Counted from the stretch's first letter, positions 27,568 to 36,789 are shown. The stretch is 64,000 nt of DNA from CBDCWQ01 sp965223435 (GCA_965223435.1 CBDCWQ010000019.1:434001-498000), one strand, 5' to 3'. Numbers and translations: made by a program. Notes: a model not told the origin generated them from the sequence alone.

Positions 27568-30500
27568 GTGACAGAGTTCTCACTGGAGTCAGTGCGCGAA
27601 ACATTTAGCGCTGACATGAACCTGTTGGTAGGCCGGGTGGCCGAAGCAACACTGGTGCTGGGGAATCTTCCCTCGCCACAAAAACTCGAGGGCGTGGACG
27701 CCCGCGGGCGATCAGCCTACCAACAGATTGAAGACAGCGGACACGCCATGGCTGGAACCGCCGGTCTTGTGGGTGCGCTGGGACTTCAGGAGGCCGGAAA
27801 CATCCTAGAAGAGCTGGCCGCACAAGGACGCGAGGCTCTGGCCCAGGCACAGGCCCAACTTGACCACGCGGTCAAGATTGCTCAGACCTGCAAGAGTGGA
27901 ATTCAGATCCTGAAGACGATCGTCGATCACGAGCTGAGCGGCGAACGCACTGAATCACAAGAGCTGTCAGAGCAATGGACCAACACCTGTAAAGCCCTCC
28001 TTAAGGTCACCGAGACCGAAGCCCAGGCCGAGGGGCAAGTCAACGAAGAACAGGTCAACGAGCTCGAAGGGCAGGCCGCAGCCGAAGACACTTCGGAGGA
28101 GGATGGCTTTCAGCTCGCCGATGATGCCGAAGAGCTTGAAGACGAAGCGGGGGCAGCGCTGGACGCGCAGTTCGAATTCGCCGAGGACGGAGACAACGAA
28201 ATCGAAGGAGAAGATGACGCTGGCTTCGGCTTTGGGGAGGAAACAGAACAAGCCGCAGCCGAAAGCCCAGCCGAAGTTGAAATCGAAGATGAACTTCTGG
28301 GAATTTTCCAAGAGGAAGGGCGCGAGGCCATTCTGGCTCTCAAAGGGCACCTGCAAACACTGTGGCGAAACCCCTCGGAGCTGACCGCACTCAGACACGC
28401 GGAGAGGCTGTACCATACACTCAAGGGTGCTGCAGCCACCGTAGGACTGGTTCGAGCTGCAGAAGTGGCAGCCACAATGCAAAAGAAGTGCGAGGAAGCA
28501 CTAGAAGGCCGGGCAACAATGGACCAGGCCCTTTTGGAGAACCTACGCGAAGAAACCAATGCGTTGTGCCGGGCCACCCAATTGGACGAGATGATCCTGG
28601 GTGACGACGTTTTCAGCGAAGACACCTCGCGCGAGACTGAAGCTTCAGATGATGACCTCTCACCGCAGGCTGCGTTTCAAATGGAATTGGAACAATACCT
28701 CGAGGAAGGCTGGACACTCCTTCGGCGGCTCTCTACGGCGTCCCAAAGCCAACAACGAGAGATTTTTGATGGGCTTCATCGTATCTTCCACACGCTCAAA
28801 GGATCTGCACTTATTTTGGGCCTGGGCGAAATTGCCAACTGCGCGGATACGCTTCAAGAGATCTGCGCGAGCGGCTTGGCCCCTTCGGCCGCAGAACTAG
28901 AGACCGGCCTCAAGAAGCTCGCAAAGCTTGGTGGCGTAAGCGTCGACGAACCAGCTGTGGTCACCGGTCTAAGTGAGGAGTCTAAAAGCGATCGAAAGAG
29001 CCCCCGAAGCCGCAAACGGACGACGCGGCGAGAGGCAGTTTCTAAGGTCGAACCGGAAGAACTGTGGGAGGCATTTCACGAAGAGTGCCAGGAGCTGATG
29101 GAAGCCATCGACAAGCAGTTGGTCGAACTGGATGAATCCAGTGATCCTCGAAAAGCACTGAACGGCCTGATGCGCCTGTTTCACACCCTCAAGGGCTCGG
29201 TCAACACCGTCGGCTTGGCCCCAACGGGTAAGGTCCTTCATCTCGTCGAAGACTTTCTTGAAGGCCTCGAAACAGCACCCATTATTCCGCCTTCCCGGAA
29301 AATCGCGAGCCTCCTCCTCGATGTGCAGTCAGAGGTCAGGGGCAACATCAAGCAATCTCGCAACGGATACGTGGTGGTCAGCGAAGACTGGAAAGAGCGT
29401 GTTGTTCGGGTCATGGAAGGAGGAACCGAAACCCAGGAGTCCTCGGTCGCCGTAGGCGGTAGCTTGGCATCCTTGGCCCCAGGCTCTTTTGGCTTTGATG
29501 GCCGAAGCGAATCTGCCTCTGCCAGCGCCCTTTCCGCTGGCTCGTACGGAACAGAAAGCTCGCGAGGCACGGGAACCAGCTCATCATCCGGATCCCGCAG
29601 GGGTCGTCGCCGAGACGAAGAATCGAAGCAATACGTACGGGTGGCTACCGAACGCCTCGAAGTTCTGATGAATCTCGCGGGCGAGCTGGTCGTAAGCCGC
29701 TCCCGCCTCATGAGCCGAATGGATTCTCTTCGGTTTTTGCAAGGAGAATTCAGGTTCAACAGGCACCGATTGGTGGAACGAGTCGAGGCCTTTGCCGAGG
29801 AAAACGAATTTTCCACACTGTCGAGCAAACAGCGCCGCCTAACCGTCGTCGGTCAAAATGCGGGTCGAGGTTCAATGGCAATGGCCGTGGGACAAACCAC
29901 TCCCATGCAAAACGATGTTGCCGTCAATGAAGCTTGGTCCGGCTTTTCGGAGCTAGAGCTCGACACCTATGATGACGTAAACGTACTGGCTCGCAGCCTG
30001 AACGAAATCAGCAGCGACCTCAGAGAGCTAGATAGCCAATTTTCGTCCGAGGTTCGGGGTCTGGCTGAAGACTCCGACGGACTATCCCGCATCGTGACCA
30101 GCATACAGGGCGAGATCACACGAGCCCGCATGGTTACTGTCGACTCTCTCTTTGTGAGGCTTCGGCTTGCGATCAGAGATGCTGCGGAACGGGAACATAA
30201 AGAAATAAAACTACAGGCAACGGGAGAAGAAGTCGCCATTGATAAGACGATCTCCGATGTCTTGTTTGCTCCCATGTTACACATCGTTAGAAATGCGGTT
30301 GTGCATGGCATCGAGTCACCACACGAACGTAAAAAAGGCGGGAAAGACTCTGCTGGAACAATCAATCTGACTGCGAAGCAAGAGTCTGGGCAGATCATCA
30401 TCGAAGTACGCGATGACGGACAAGGCCTTAATCTTCCGGCCCTTCACAAGAAGGGTATCGAGATGGGTCTGCTCCCTGCAGGAACTTCGGTGGATGATGA

Positions 30501-31611
30501 ATCCGTCAAGGAAATGGTTTTTGCAAACGGACTCAGCACCAAAGAAGAGGCCCACGACGTCGCTGGAAGAGGCGTGGGTGGTGACATCGTACGACGGTCC
30601 ATCGACCGTCTCAACGGAACGGTCCAAGTCAGCACACAAAAGGGACGTGGAACTTTATTTAGGATCCAGCTGCCGCTCACACTGGCTATCACGCGGGCTC
30701 TTTTGGTACGCGCAAACAACCAGATGTACGCAGTGCCCATCTTCTTTATGGACCGCGCCATCGAGGCAGAGGCCGTTTCCATCACTGAATCAGGGGGTGT
30801 CCGTCGTATCTCGCTGGAGGGTTCGTACATGACCGTCCGTCGACTCACAACAGTCCTTGGTGACACGGACGGCGGAGGCTCAACCACTGGTGAAGGTCCC
30901 ATTGTGGTTCTTCGAATCGGTCAGCGAACCATGGCCATTCAAGTCGATTCGATCGTTGGGCAGGAAGAAATCGTCGTAAAGGACATGGGCCAACTCCTCA
31001 CGGGTCACCCCTTGCTCTCAGGGGTCACGACTCGGGGCACTGGGAAGCTTGCCCTCATCCTAGATGTGGCCGGCATGGCAGAGACGCTCTTTGGCCGTGT
31101 AACCCACGGCGCAGGGTCCGACTTCGGATCCGGTACCGCCGACTTGCCGGCAGACGCTCTGGGCATTTTTGACGATGACGATACGAACGCAGGCGAAGCC
31201 TACGCAGCTGAGCGAGACGTTCACCAAGACCAGAGTACCGGCAGGGCTCGTATTCTCTTCGTTGACGATTCGATTTCGGTGCGCAAGGTTGCCGAGTCGG
31301 TCTTTAGGGATCTCGACGTTGACCTGTCGGTGGCGGTCGACGGCGTTGACGCTCTCGAAAAACTTCGTGCGGACCGCTTCGACATGGTGTTCACAGACCT
31401 AGAGATGCCGCGTATGCACGGGTACGAACTGATCCGAGAGCTCAAGTTCATTCCCGAGTACAAAAACCTACCGATCGTCGTGGTATCAAGCCGTTCGGCC
31501 GAAAAACATCAACAGCAAGCAAGGCAGCTCGGCGCTTCCGACTACATCGCCAAACCCTTTACAAAGGAGCTTCTCGGTTCGGCGATGGAACGTTGGTTGA
31601 AAAAAGGATAG
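27568..31611 (+). CDS. chpA: Hybrid CheA kinase with four HPt domains, ChpA-like
   Basis: The GTG at 27568 follows GAAGG. The 1,347-residue protein has four HPt-type domains with histidines at 59 (GHAMAGTAG, divergent, no Lys two residues before Gly), 283 (YHTLKGAAA), 408 (FHTLKGSAL) and 539 (FHTLKGSVN), separated by acidic linkers. A P3 dimerisation helix pair begins about 690 (ATERLEVLMNLAGELVVSRSR). The HATPase has an N-box near 905 (HIVRNAVVHGIESP), a G1 box (RDDGQGLN, about 949) and a G2 box (GRGVGGD, about 999). A CheW-like P5 domain follows, then a C-terminal receiver with Asp1277 (VFTDLEMP) and KPF. Multiple HPt sites plus a receiver distinguish ChpA of pilus systems from chemotaxis CheA. 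Phosphate probably flows to the PilH-like protein and the PATAN receivers nearby. Confidence 0.93.
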   Translation: MTEFSLESVRETFSADMNLLVGRVAEATLVLGNLPSPQKLEGVDARGRSAYQQIEDSGHAMAGTAGLVGALGLQEAGNILEELAAQGREALAQAQAQLDHAVKIAQTCKSGIQILKTIVDHELSGERTESQELSEQWTNTCKALLKVTETEAQAEGQVNEEQVNELEGQAAAEDTSEEDGFQLADDAEELEDEAGAALDAQFEFAEDGDNEIEGEDDAGFGFGEETEQAAAESPAEVEIEDELLGIFQEEGREAILALKGHLQTLWRNPSELTALRHAERLYHTLKGAAATVGLVRAAEVAATMQKKCEEALEGRATMDQALLENLREETNALCRATQLDEMILGDDVFSEDTSRETEASDDDLSPQAAFQMELEQYLEEGWTLLRRLSTASQSQQREIFDGLHRIFHTLKGSALILGLGEIANCADTLQEICASGLAPSAAELETGLKKLAKLGGVSVDEPAVVTGLSEESKSDRKSPRSRKRTTRREAVSKVEPEELWEAFHEECQELMEAIDKQLVELDESSDPRKALNGLMRLFHTLKGSVNTVGLAPTGKVLHLVEDFLEGLETAPIIPPSRKIASLLLDVQSEVRGNIKQSRNGYVVVSEDWKERVVRVMEGGTETQESSVAVGGSLASLAPGSFGFDGRSESASASALSAGSYGTESSRGTGTSSSSGSRRGRRRDEESKQYVRVATERLEVLMNLAGELVVSRSRLMSRMDSLRFLQGEFRFNRHRLVERVEAFAEENEFSTLSSKQRRLTVVGQNAGRGSMAMAVGQTTPMQNDVAVNEAWSGFSELELDTYDDVNVLARSLNEISSDLRELDSQFSSEVRGLAEDSDGLSRIVTSIQGEITRARMVTVDSLFVRLRLAIRDAAEREHKEIKLQATGEEVAIDKTISDVLFAPMLHIVRNAVVHGIESPHERKKGGKDSAGTINLTAKQESGQIIIEVRDDGQGLNLPALHKKGIEMGLLPAGTSVDDESVKEMVFANGLSTKEEAHDVAGRGVGGDIVRRSIDRLNGTVQVSTQKGRGTLFRIQLPLTLAITRALLVRANNQMYAVPIFFMDRAIEAEAVSITESGGVRRISLEGSYMTVRRLTTVLGDTDGGGSTTGEGPIVVLRIGQRTMAIQVDSIVGQEEIVVKDMGQLLTGHPLLSGVTTRGTGKLALILDVAGMAETLFGRVTHGAGSDFGSGTADLPADALGIFDDDDTNAGEAYAAERDVHQDQSTGRARILFVDDSISVRKVAESVFRDLDVDLSVAVDGVDALEKLRADRFDMVFTDLEMPRMHGYELIRELKFIPEYKNLPIVVVSSRSAEKHQQQARQLGASDYIAKPFTKELLGSAMERWLKKG

Positions 31612-31620
31612 GTTAAAAAA

Positions 31621-32151
31621 ATGACTAACCAGTTACAGGCGCCAGCGAGTACGCCCGACAGAATAGCCAGCACCGACGACAAGCTATGCGTGGTTCTTCG
31701 ATGTGATCACCATGTTGTCGCGATCCCGGTCAAAGACCTCATTCGATTGGTGTCTGTGGATGAAGCCAAACCCATAGGCGATGGCGTCAGCGAAATCCAA
31801 GGGCGCCAATTCGCCAGCTGGGACTTGGGAACCATGCTTGGCCTTTCCCAACAGAACCATGCCTGGATCCTCTGCGAACGCGAGTACCGAGGCGAAATTG
31901 TCCCCCTTGCCTTACGCACGGGTAAGTGCATTGCCGTTTTGCCAATCAATCACGTCACGTCCTTCCCCTCATCGACCTTGGAGCGTCGAGTAGCTGCGTT
32001 TGATGGCGTATTCGCTATTGACGGCCAGCGTCGAGAGTTCGAAGGCGCCGAAAAAACCGGACTGAGGGTGAGCCTTAGCCGATTATGGAGCTCCCGAGAG
32101 CTCGGAGCATCTCTGGATACGCTTGCAAAGGTGAGAGACGAGAGAAACTAA
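31621..32151 (+). CDS. Second CheW-type protein, ChpC-like
   Basis: The 176-residue protein begins 9 bases after the kinase stop. Its CheW-like domain starts KLCVVLRCDHHVVAIPVKDLIRLV and continues with EIQGRQFASWDLGTMLGL. In Pil-Chp clusters an additional CheW-like protein (ChpC) follows the kinase, and the position here is the same. The C-terminal part (LRVSLSRLWSSRELGASLD) is less conserved. It is immediately followed by the next start with no spacer (TAAGTG), so the genes are translated together. It may connect another receptor to the kinase; this is inference from the family. Confidence 0.8.
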   Translation: MTNQLQAPASTPDRIASTDDKLCVVLRCDHHVVAIPVKDLIRLVSVDEAKPIGDGVSEIQGRQFASWDLGTMLGLSQQNHAWILCEREYRGEIVPLALRTGKCIAVLPINHVTSFPSSTLERRVAAFDGVFAIDGQRREFEGAEKTGLRVSLSRLWSSRELGASLDTLAKVRDERN

Positions 32152-33723
32152 GTGTCTGAGGACTTCGATGCCTTCATGTCTGCGTCAGGTGCCGACTTCG
32201 GCCTAGACACGGACGCAGAAGATATAACCACAAGGAGTCTTGTTACAAAGGGATTTGTGGCGCTCGTTGTTGATCCAGACCGGGTCTCACAACGATTCAT
32301 TGAGCGTTCGCTCCGTTTGGCAGACATCCAGGTTGAGGCGACTCGAGACGGTACCGGAGCCCTCGATATTCTTGGCACCGACTCTGTAGACATTGTGGTT
32401 TCTGAAACCCAGCTCGGGGACATGTCTGGGGTTCAACTGCTTCGGCGGCTGAAGGGCGAACGACGTTTGGAATTTGTGCCATTTATCTTTGTCTCAGCAG
32501 ACACAAAGCGGGAGACAAAACTTGCAGCCCTGAACGCTGGCGCCTACGACTACCTCACAAAACCCTGTGATGGGGATGAGCTCGGTGCTCGAGCTCGGCG
32601 TTTGATCGATCAAAGCCGCAAAATGACCGGTCGTTGCGCCAACCACAACTATCTCCTGGCGGGAGACTTCGAGGCTATCGCTTTCGGAGATCTGTGCTCC
32701 ATGTTCGAGTACTCTCGCAGGACTGGAATATTGGCATTGATGGTTCCCTCAGGCCTAGGTCAAATTCTCTTCGAAAACGGTATGGTCGTAGGTGCTTTTT
32801 TTCGCAACCTCGTCAACGAACCGGCATTCTACCGCTTATCCGTTGAAGAACGCGGGCAATTCGAGTTCACACCCGGGCCGGTTCAAGACCTCGGCATCCC
32901 GCTTTTTACACCCCACTCAGCGGCGGCCATGCTCCTTGAGGCGGCTCGGCGATTCGACACGCAGCAGCGCGATTCTGTCATTGTCAGCACCCGGGACTTG
33001 GTAGGCGACCTCGCCAAAATCACGGGGAACCTCGAAATCGAAGAAGAGGGAGAAACGGAAGACATCATCGTCACCATTCCTGCCTTGAGCCCAACCCGAG
33101 AGCTCGCGACCGCATACGAAACGGGAATCAGCGATGCATTTTGCCTCGGGGAGCTCCAGATCTGGACACACCCAGAGCTAGAACGCTGGTTGTTGAGCAC
33201 CGTAGGTTCAGACCGGATGGTGGTCCTCATGATTACCGATGATGATACCGGCATTTCCGCCCTGTCATCTATTTCTACGCCACTGAGTGAAAAGTGCCTG
33301 CGATCGTGCATTCGACCTGAACCAAAGGTTGCCGGAGTGACTTTCTATTTGAGAAACGACCGCGTTTTAGAGGTCCTCGCAGTGGACTACCAAAGCCTCG
33401 GCTCCATCAATCGTTCCCTGACACGAACGCCAAGCGTCGTCATTCTCGCACCAGGCGATGGAGACCTCCTGGGATGGGGCTTCTCGGCGCGTGTGCAAAT
33501 CAACCTTCTCCTAAGCAGTTTCAAGGACTCAACCACCGTCGGCGTAGGCGCCCCCGCCATTCGAAAACATCTGGGAGAGCTTCCAAGCACGAACGGGAAG
33601 ATCCTCAGAACCAAATACATCCCGGGCACAATCGGCATGGAGCCAACCGGTCTTCGCGAAGTGTTGTGCCAAAGCCTCAACTTTTGGGGGCAGCTCGGTC
33701 CCGGTGATTCCCCCTGGACCTAA
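32152..33723 (+). CDS. Receiver-PATAN protein with Glu in place of the phosphoacceptor Asp
   Basis: The GTG at 32152 directly abuts the preceding TAA. The 523-residue protein has a ~30-residue N-terminal extension and a receiver with Asp41/Asp43 (VVDPD) and Lys137 (YLTKPC). The acceptor site 44 residues after Asp41 is Glu85 (IVVSETQLGDMSG) instead of Asp. A Glu here cannot take phosphate in the normal way and may mimic the activated state. A PATAN/DUF4388-like domain occupies about 170-300 (IAFGDLCSMFEYSRRTGIL, GQILFENGMVVGAFF). The last ~200 residues are unrecognised. It sits between the ChpC-like and kinase genes, so it is likely a constitutive or phosphate-independent partner in this pathway. 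Confidence 0.85.
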   Translation: MSEDFDAFMSASGADFGLDTDAEDITTRSLVTKGFVALVVDPDRVSQRFIERSLRLADIQVEATRDGTGALDILGTDSVDIVVSETQLGDMSGVQLLRRLKGERRLEFVPFIFVSADTKRETKLAALNAGAYDYLTKPCDGDELGARARRLIDQSRKMTGRCANHNYLLAGDFEAIAFGDLCSMFEYSRRTGILALMVPSGLGQILFENGMVVGAFFRNLVNEPAFYRLSVEERGQFEFTPGPVQDLGIPLFTPHSAAAMLLEAARRFDTQQRDSVIVSTRDLVGDLAKITGNLEIEEEGETEDIIVTIPALSPTRELATAYETGISDAFCLGELQIWTHPELERWLLSTVGSDRMVVLMITDDDTGISALSSISTPLSEKCLRSCIRPEPKVAGVTFYLRNDRVLEVLAVDYQSLGSINRSLTRTPSVVILAPGDGDLLGWGFSARVQINLLLSSFKDSTTVGVGAPAIRKHLGELPSTNGKILRTKYIPGTIGMEPTGLREVLCQSLNFWGQLGPGDSPWT

Positions 33724-33726
33724 AAC

Positions 33727-34839
33727 GTGCCGGACGGCCGCAACAAATCTTTGACGCGGATGAAAATCCCTGAACGGTTCTTCTTAGCCAAACAGAAGGC
33801 CTCGAAGCCCGCGCCCAGTGCGATTTCTGACTCCCTTTTCGACTCTGCTTTCATCGTCTCAAGAAAGCGCCCCAAAGACCGAAAACATAACGACTTGGCC
33901 AAACTCCCTCAAATGGGATCGGTTGTGGACCGATACCGCATCGGGCCCGTGGTTGGTAGCGGCGCCTTCGGCGTAGTTTTCAGCGCAACCCATCTGGTCT
34001 TAAAGTCACCAGTTGCCTTGAAATTTTTGCGCCCGAGCGTCCTCCTCAGGCACCCAAAGCTGGGAAGCCTATTCTGTTCGGAGGCGGCCCTTGCGGCGCG
34101 CATAGACCACCCCAACGTGGTCCGTGTGTACGACGGAAACTACGCTGGAGATCTCGCCTACGTCGTGATGGAGTACATCCAGGGAGAGTCATTGTACGGC
34201 AAGCTCAAACAGCAGCGTTTGAGCCCACTAGAAACACTGGATGTAGGAATCGGGGCTGCGCGCGGCCTAGAGGCGGCTTGGAAGCAAGGCATCATCCATC
34301 GCGACGTCAAACCTGCAAATATCATCATTGACCCCGAAGGCCTCGTCAAAATCGTCGACTTGGGACTTGCACACTCTCTCGAATCGCTGGATGCCAACGG
34401 GTCTCGCCGCGGTCGTAGATTCACAGCGCGAAGGACCGGGTTGGTAGGCACACCGGGCTACGCGTCCCCCGAACAAGTGCGAAATCCTGAGACCCTTGAT
34501 TTTCGCGCTGACATCTACTCGCTGGGGGCCACCTTGTATCACGCGGCCGTCGGCCGGGCGCCCTACCCCACTGAGCTCAATGCCTTCCTCAAGGCCCAAA
34601 AAGAGGGCATGATGTTCGATCTGAAAAAGAGGCTGGATGACGTTCCGTCGACAGTCTCAACGATGATTCTTTCGATGTTAAGTCCTCATCCAGACGATCG
34701 CCCCAAATCGTACAAACTCCTCATCGATCAATTGAGCGACGCTCGCCATAAGCTCTTGCCCGAGGACGCCGTCCAAGATCCCCCCCCGCACCAGCACAAA
34801 GACAAATCGTCCACGCCCCGGTACTCCCAAAACTCATAA
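33727..34839 (+). CDS. Ser/Thr protein kinase, eukaryotic (Hanks) type
   Basis: The GTG at 33727 comes 3 bases after the preceding stop. The 370-residue protein has a ~55-residue N-terminal extension, then a complete kinase domain: glycine loop GSGAFG (about 77), catalytic Lys in VALKFL (about 98), HRDVKPANI (about 191), DLG in place of DFG (about 211) and the GTPGYASPEQ activation segment. No membrane span or sensor domain follows; the last ~35 residues are Pro/His/Lys-rich. It is a soluble kinase. Its place at the end of the chemosensory operon suggests that it phosphorylates a component of that system. It is followed by a hairpin-forming repeat. Confidence 0.9.
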   Translation: MPDGRNKSLTRMKIPERFFLAKQKASKPAPSAISDSLFDSAFIVSRKRPKDRKHNDLAKLPQMGSVVDRYRIGPVVGSGAFGVVFSATHLVLKSPVALKFLRPSVLLRHPKLGSLFCSEAALAARIDHPNVVRVYDGNYAGDLAYVVMEYIQGESLYGKLKQQRLSPLETLDVGIGAARGLEAAWKQGIIHRDVKPANIIIDPEGLVKIVDLGLAHSLESLDANGSRRGRRFTARRTGLVGTPGYASPEQVRNPETLDFRADIYSLGATLYHAAVGRAPYPTELNAFLKAQKEGMMFDLKKRLDDVPSTVSTMILSMLSPHPDDRPKSYKLLIDQLSDARHKLLPEDAVQDPPPHQHKDKSSTPRYSQNS

Positions 34840-34871
34840 ATGCCTCGGTTCGGTTTTGCCCAGACCGCCGA

Positions 34872-34927
34872 CCACGACCACGACCACGACCACGACTACG
34901 TCTACGTCTACGTGGTCGTGGTCGTGG
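34872..34927. repeat. Hexamer tandem repeat forming a 17-bp perfect hairpin
   Basis: Four copies of CCACGA are followed by CTACGT units and then by TCGTGG units, the inverse of the first set. Positions 34878-34894 pair perfectly with 34911-34927 around a 16-base loop. It lies between the stop of the kinase gene and the stop of the convergent oxidoreductase. There is no T-run. It could act as a transcription block or a length-variable microsatellite. The ORFs across it are low-complexity and not credible genes. Confidence 0.85.
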
Positions 34928-35035
34928 ACGGAAAGCTCTTCCCCAGATTTCCGTCTCCGAGAGGACCGAACGACTCCCTGACATGTCAAACTCAGAGTGC
35001 CTCCCCGGCAGAGCCGAGGGGTCTCCAACTGGGTA

Positions 35036-36088
35036 CTACGGGTGTCCCGAACCTGCCTGTTCCCGAATCCCGGAGCGTACCGACAACACGACCTTCCCGA
35101 AGTGTTTTCCTTCGGCCATATAACGCAGCGCATCGGCCACCTGTTCCATCGGAAAAACCCGGTCTACGATCGGTCGAATCTGATGGGTGTGAATCGCAGC
35201 ATTCATGGCTTCGAACTCGTCACGACTCCCCACAAGAATCCCCTGAAGCCTCACATTTCGCATAATGATCGGTTCCAGGTTCAGCCGGCCCACGGCCCCG
35301 CTCAGTACGCCGATCAAACTGACAGTCCCTCCAAAGCGAACGGCCCTTAAAGACTGAGCCAGAGTCTCAATGCCACCAACCTCAATGACATGATCTACCC
35401 CCAATTTTTCGGTCATGGTCCAAACGCTCGTCGCCCAATCAGGGTCTTTTTGGTAGTTGATGCACCGCCACGGCGAAAATGATTGAAGCTTCTTCAGCTT
35501 CTCGTCGCTTTTGGAGGTCACAATCACACGCAGCCCCAGCATCTTGCCAAACTGAAGCGCAAACAGTGAAACGCCTCCTGTGCCCTGAACCAAGATGGTG
35601 TCCCCTGGTTGGAGTGAAGCCGATCGCGTCAAAGCAGCCCATGCGGTCAACGCAGCGCACGGCAAAGTCGATGCTTCCGCATCACTCAACCCCGAGGGCG
35701 CACGAACCAAGCCGTCCTCGTGAAGAACCAGCTGCTCCTGAAGTACCCCATCCAGTGGTCCTCCAAGCGTGCGTTTAAGGACTCGCCCTCCCTTAGTGCC
35801 CACATGAATGAAGCCCTGCACCACCGTGGTGAGGACACGATCGCCGAGCGCTACGCGCTCAACCTCGGAACCTGTGGCCAAAACCACGCCCACACCATCG
35901 GAACACGGCACCAAGGGTAATTTTTGCTTCGGATTGTACTTGCCCAAGACCATGAGGATGTCGCGGTAATTGATGGAGACCGCATCGATCCGAACCAGGA
36001 CATCCTTGGGACCAAGTCTTTCAAGCGATCGTCTGGCCACCACAAGATTTTCGATGCCATACGCGTTCCGAAGCTCTACTGCCCGCAC
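35036..36088 (-). CDS. Medium-chain dehydrogenase/reductase, quinone oxidoreductase-like
   Basis: The GTG at 36088 is chosen because GGAGG lies 4 bases upstream and the protein then begins MRAVELRNAYG, normal for the family; ATG at 36127 is an alternative. The 350-residue protein has the GroES-like N-terminal half (VLVRIDAVSINYRDILMVLG) and a nucleotide-binding Rossmann motif (VQGTGGVSLFALQFGKMLG). The catalytic zinc cysteine of alcohol dehydrogenases is replaced (SINYRD), as in zinc-independent quinone or enone reductases. NADPH is the likely cofactor. It stands alone, convergent with the kinase gene. The substrate cannot be read from the sequence. Confidence 0.88.
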   Translation of the reverse strand: MRAVELRNAYGIENLVVARRSLERLGPKDVLVRIDAVSINYRDILMVLGKYNPKQKLPLVPCSDGVGVVLATGSEVERVALGDRVLTTVVQGFIHVGTKGGRVLKRTLGGPLDGVLQEQLVLHEDGLVRAPSGLSDAEASTLPCAALTAWAALTRSASLQPGDTILVQGTGGVSLFALQFGKMLGLRVIVTSKSDEKLKKLQSFSPWRCINYQKDPDWATSVWTMTEKLGVDHVIEVGGIETLAQSLRAVRFGGTVSLIGVLSGAVGRLNLEPIIMRNVRLQGILVGSRDEFEAMNAAIHTHQIRPIVDRVFPMEQVADALRYMAEGKHFGKVVLSVRSGIREQAGSGHP

Positions 36089-36513
36089 CGAGCCTCCGGG
36101 CGCCCTGTGTGCCTCAAGCGCAGCCATCAGCCCCAAAGCCTCGCCGGCATCCCCCGACTAGGCTTCCGTGTCCAAACACGACAGCCCTCACTCACCAGTG
36201 GGCCGAATGCACTTCGGACCCGGGACGCCAAAACTCCCCCAAGAGTCACAAGATACACCGCTTCCAGGACTCTACTGCCCCAGCCCCCAAATCGCGACTG
36301 GAAAGCCAAAGATGGGGCTCAGATCTGTCGGTTTTAGGGTCAAAACGCAATTTTTGGACCAAATGTCGTATATAACCCTACTCCTCCATATGGGGGTGTC
36401 AGCAACAATATCCCCCAATATATGGACAGGAGCCTTGACTGGGGGCCGTCCTGCCCCCAACCTTAGATGGAGAAGAAGGCCACGGCCTTGCGAAGCTCAC
36501 AAGGAGAATCTGA
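36089..36513. other. Intergenic leader region with hairpins before a small gene
   Basis: This 425-base region separates the oxidoreductase start from the small gene at 36514. Its right half becomes locally AT-rich (TCGTATATAACCC near 36367) and then holds two strong G-run/C-run hairpins and a good ribosome site. The left half holds no feature I can support. Confidence 0.5.
36386..36459 (+). promoter_or_regulatory. Two hairpins in the leader of the small gene
   Basis: Hairpin 1: CCATATGGGGG at 36386-36396 pairs with CCCCC and ATATGG at 36412-36425, with a 3-base bulge. Hairpin 2: TGGGGGC at 36440-36446 pairs perfectly with GCCCCCA at 36453-36459 around a 6-base loop. Both precede the ribosome site at about 36500 and could control transcript stability or expression. 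The transcription start is unknown, so their presence in RNA is an assumption. Confidence 0.45.
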
Positions 36514-36789
36514 ATGGCTGGAAGAACCGAAAGGGTGAACGCACGAGATTTATTGGACAGGGCGGACGGAATCTTCTTTGAAGGCGACGTTGCCCGCAGC
36601 TGGGTCTCGCAGCTTGTCAGGCGCGCGAAAGGCGCAATTGAGGCTGCGGATGGAAACATGGTATTCACAACAGAGTGGAAGCCAGAATATGCCGAGCTCA
36701 CACAAGCGCTGGACGCGTTGAAGCGTGCACAAGATCAACTCGAGATCTTTTCTGCTTTTGTCGCACGGCGAGAAGGAAAATTGGAATGA
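36514..36789 (+). CDS. Small hypothetical protein, 91 aa
   Basis: AAGGAG lies 9 bases before the ATG, a strong ribosome site, which supports a real gene despite its size. The product is predicted helical and soluble, with charged residues spread throughout, and ends in a possible coiled coil (ELTQALDALKRAQDQLEIFSAF). I do not recognise a family and see no metal site or signal peptide. It converges on trkH, whose stop is 41 bases away. It may be DNA- or protein-binding, but nothing in the sequence decides this. Confidence 0.7.
   Translation: MAGRTERVNARDLLDRADGIFFEGDVARSWVSQLVRRAKGAIEAADGNMVFTTEWKPEYAELTQALDALKRAQDQLEIFSAFVARREGKLE

Noticed and set aside
34840..35265. Plus-strand ORF with a DHDHDH and VYVYVV run
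   Set aside because: Translation of the hexamer hairpin repeat; low complexity on both sides.
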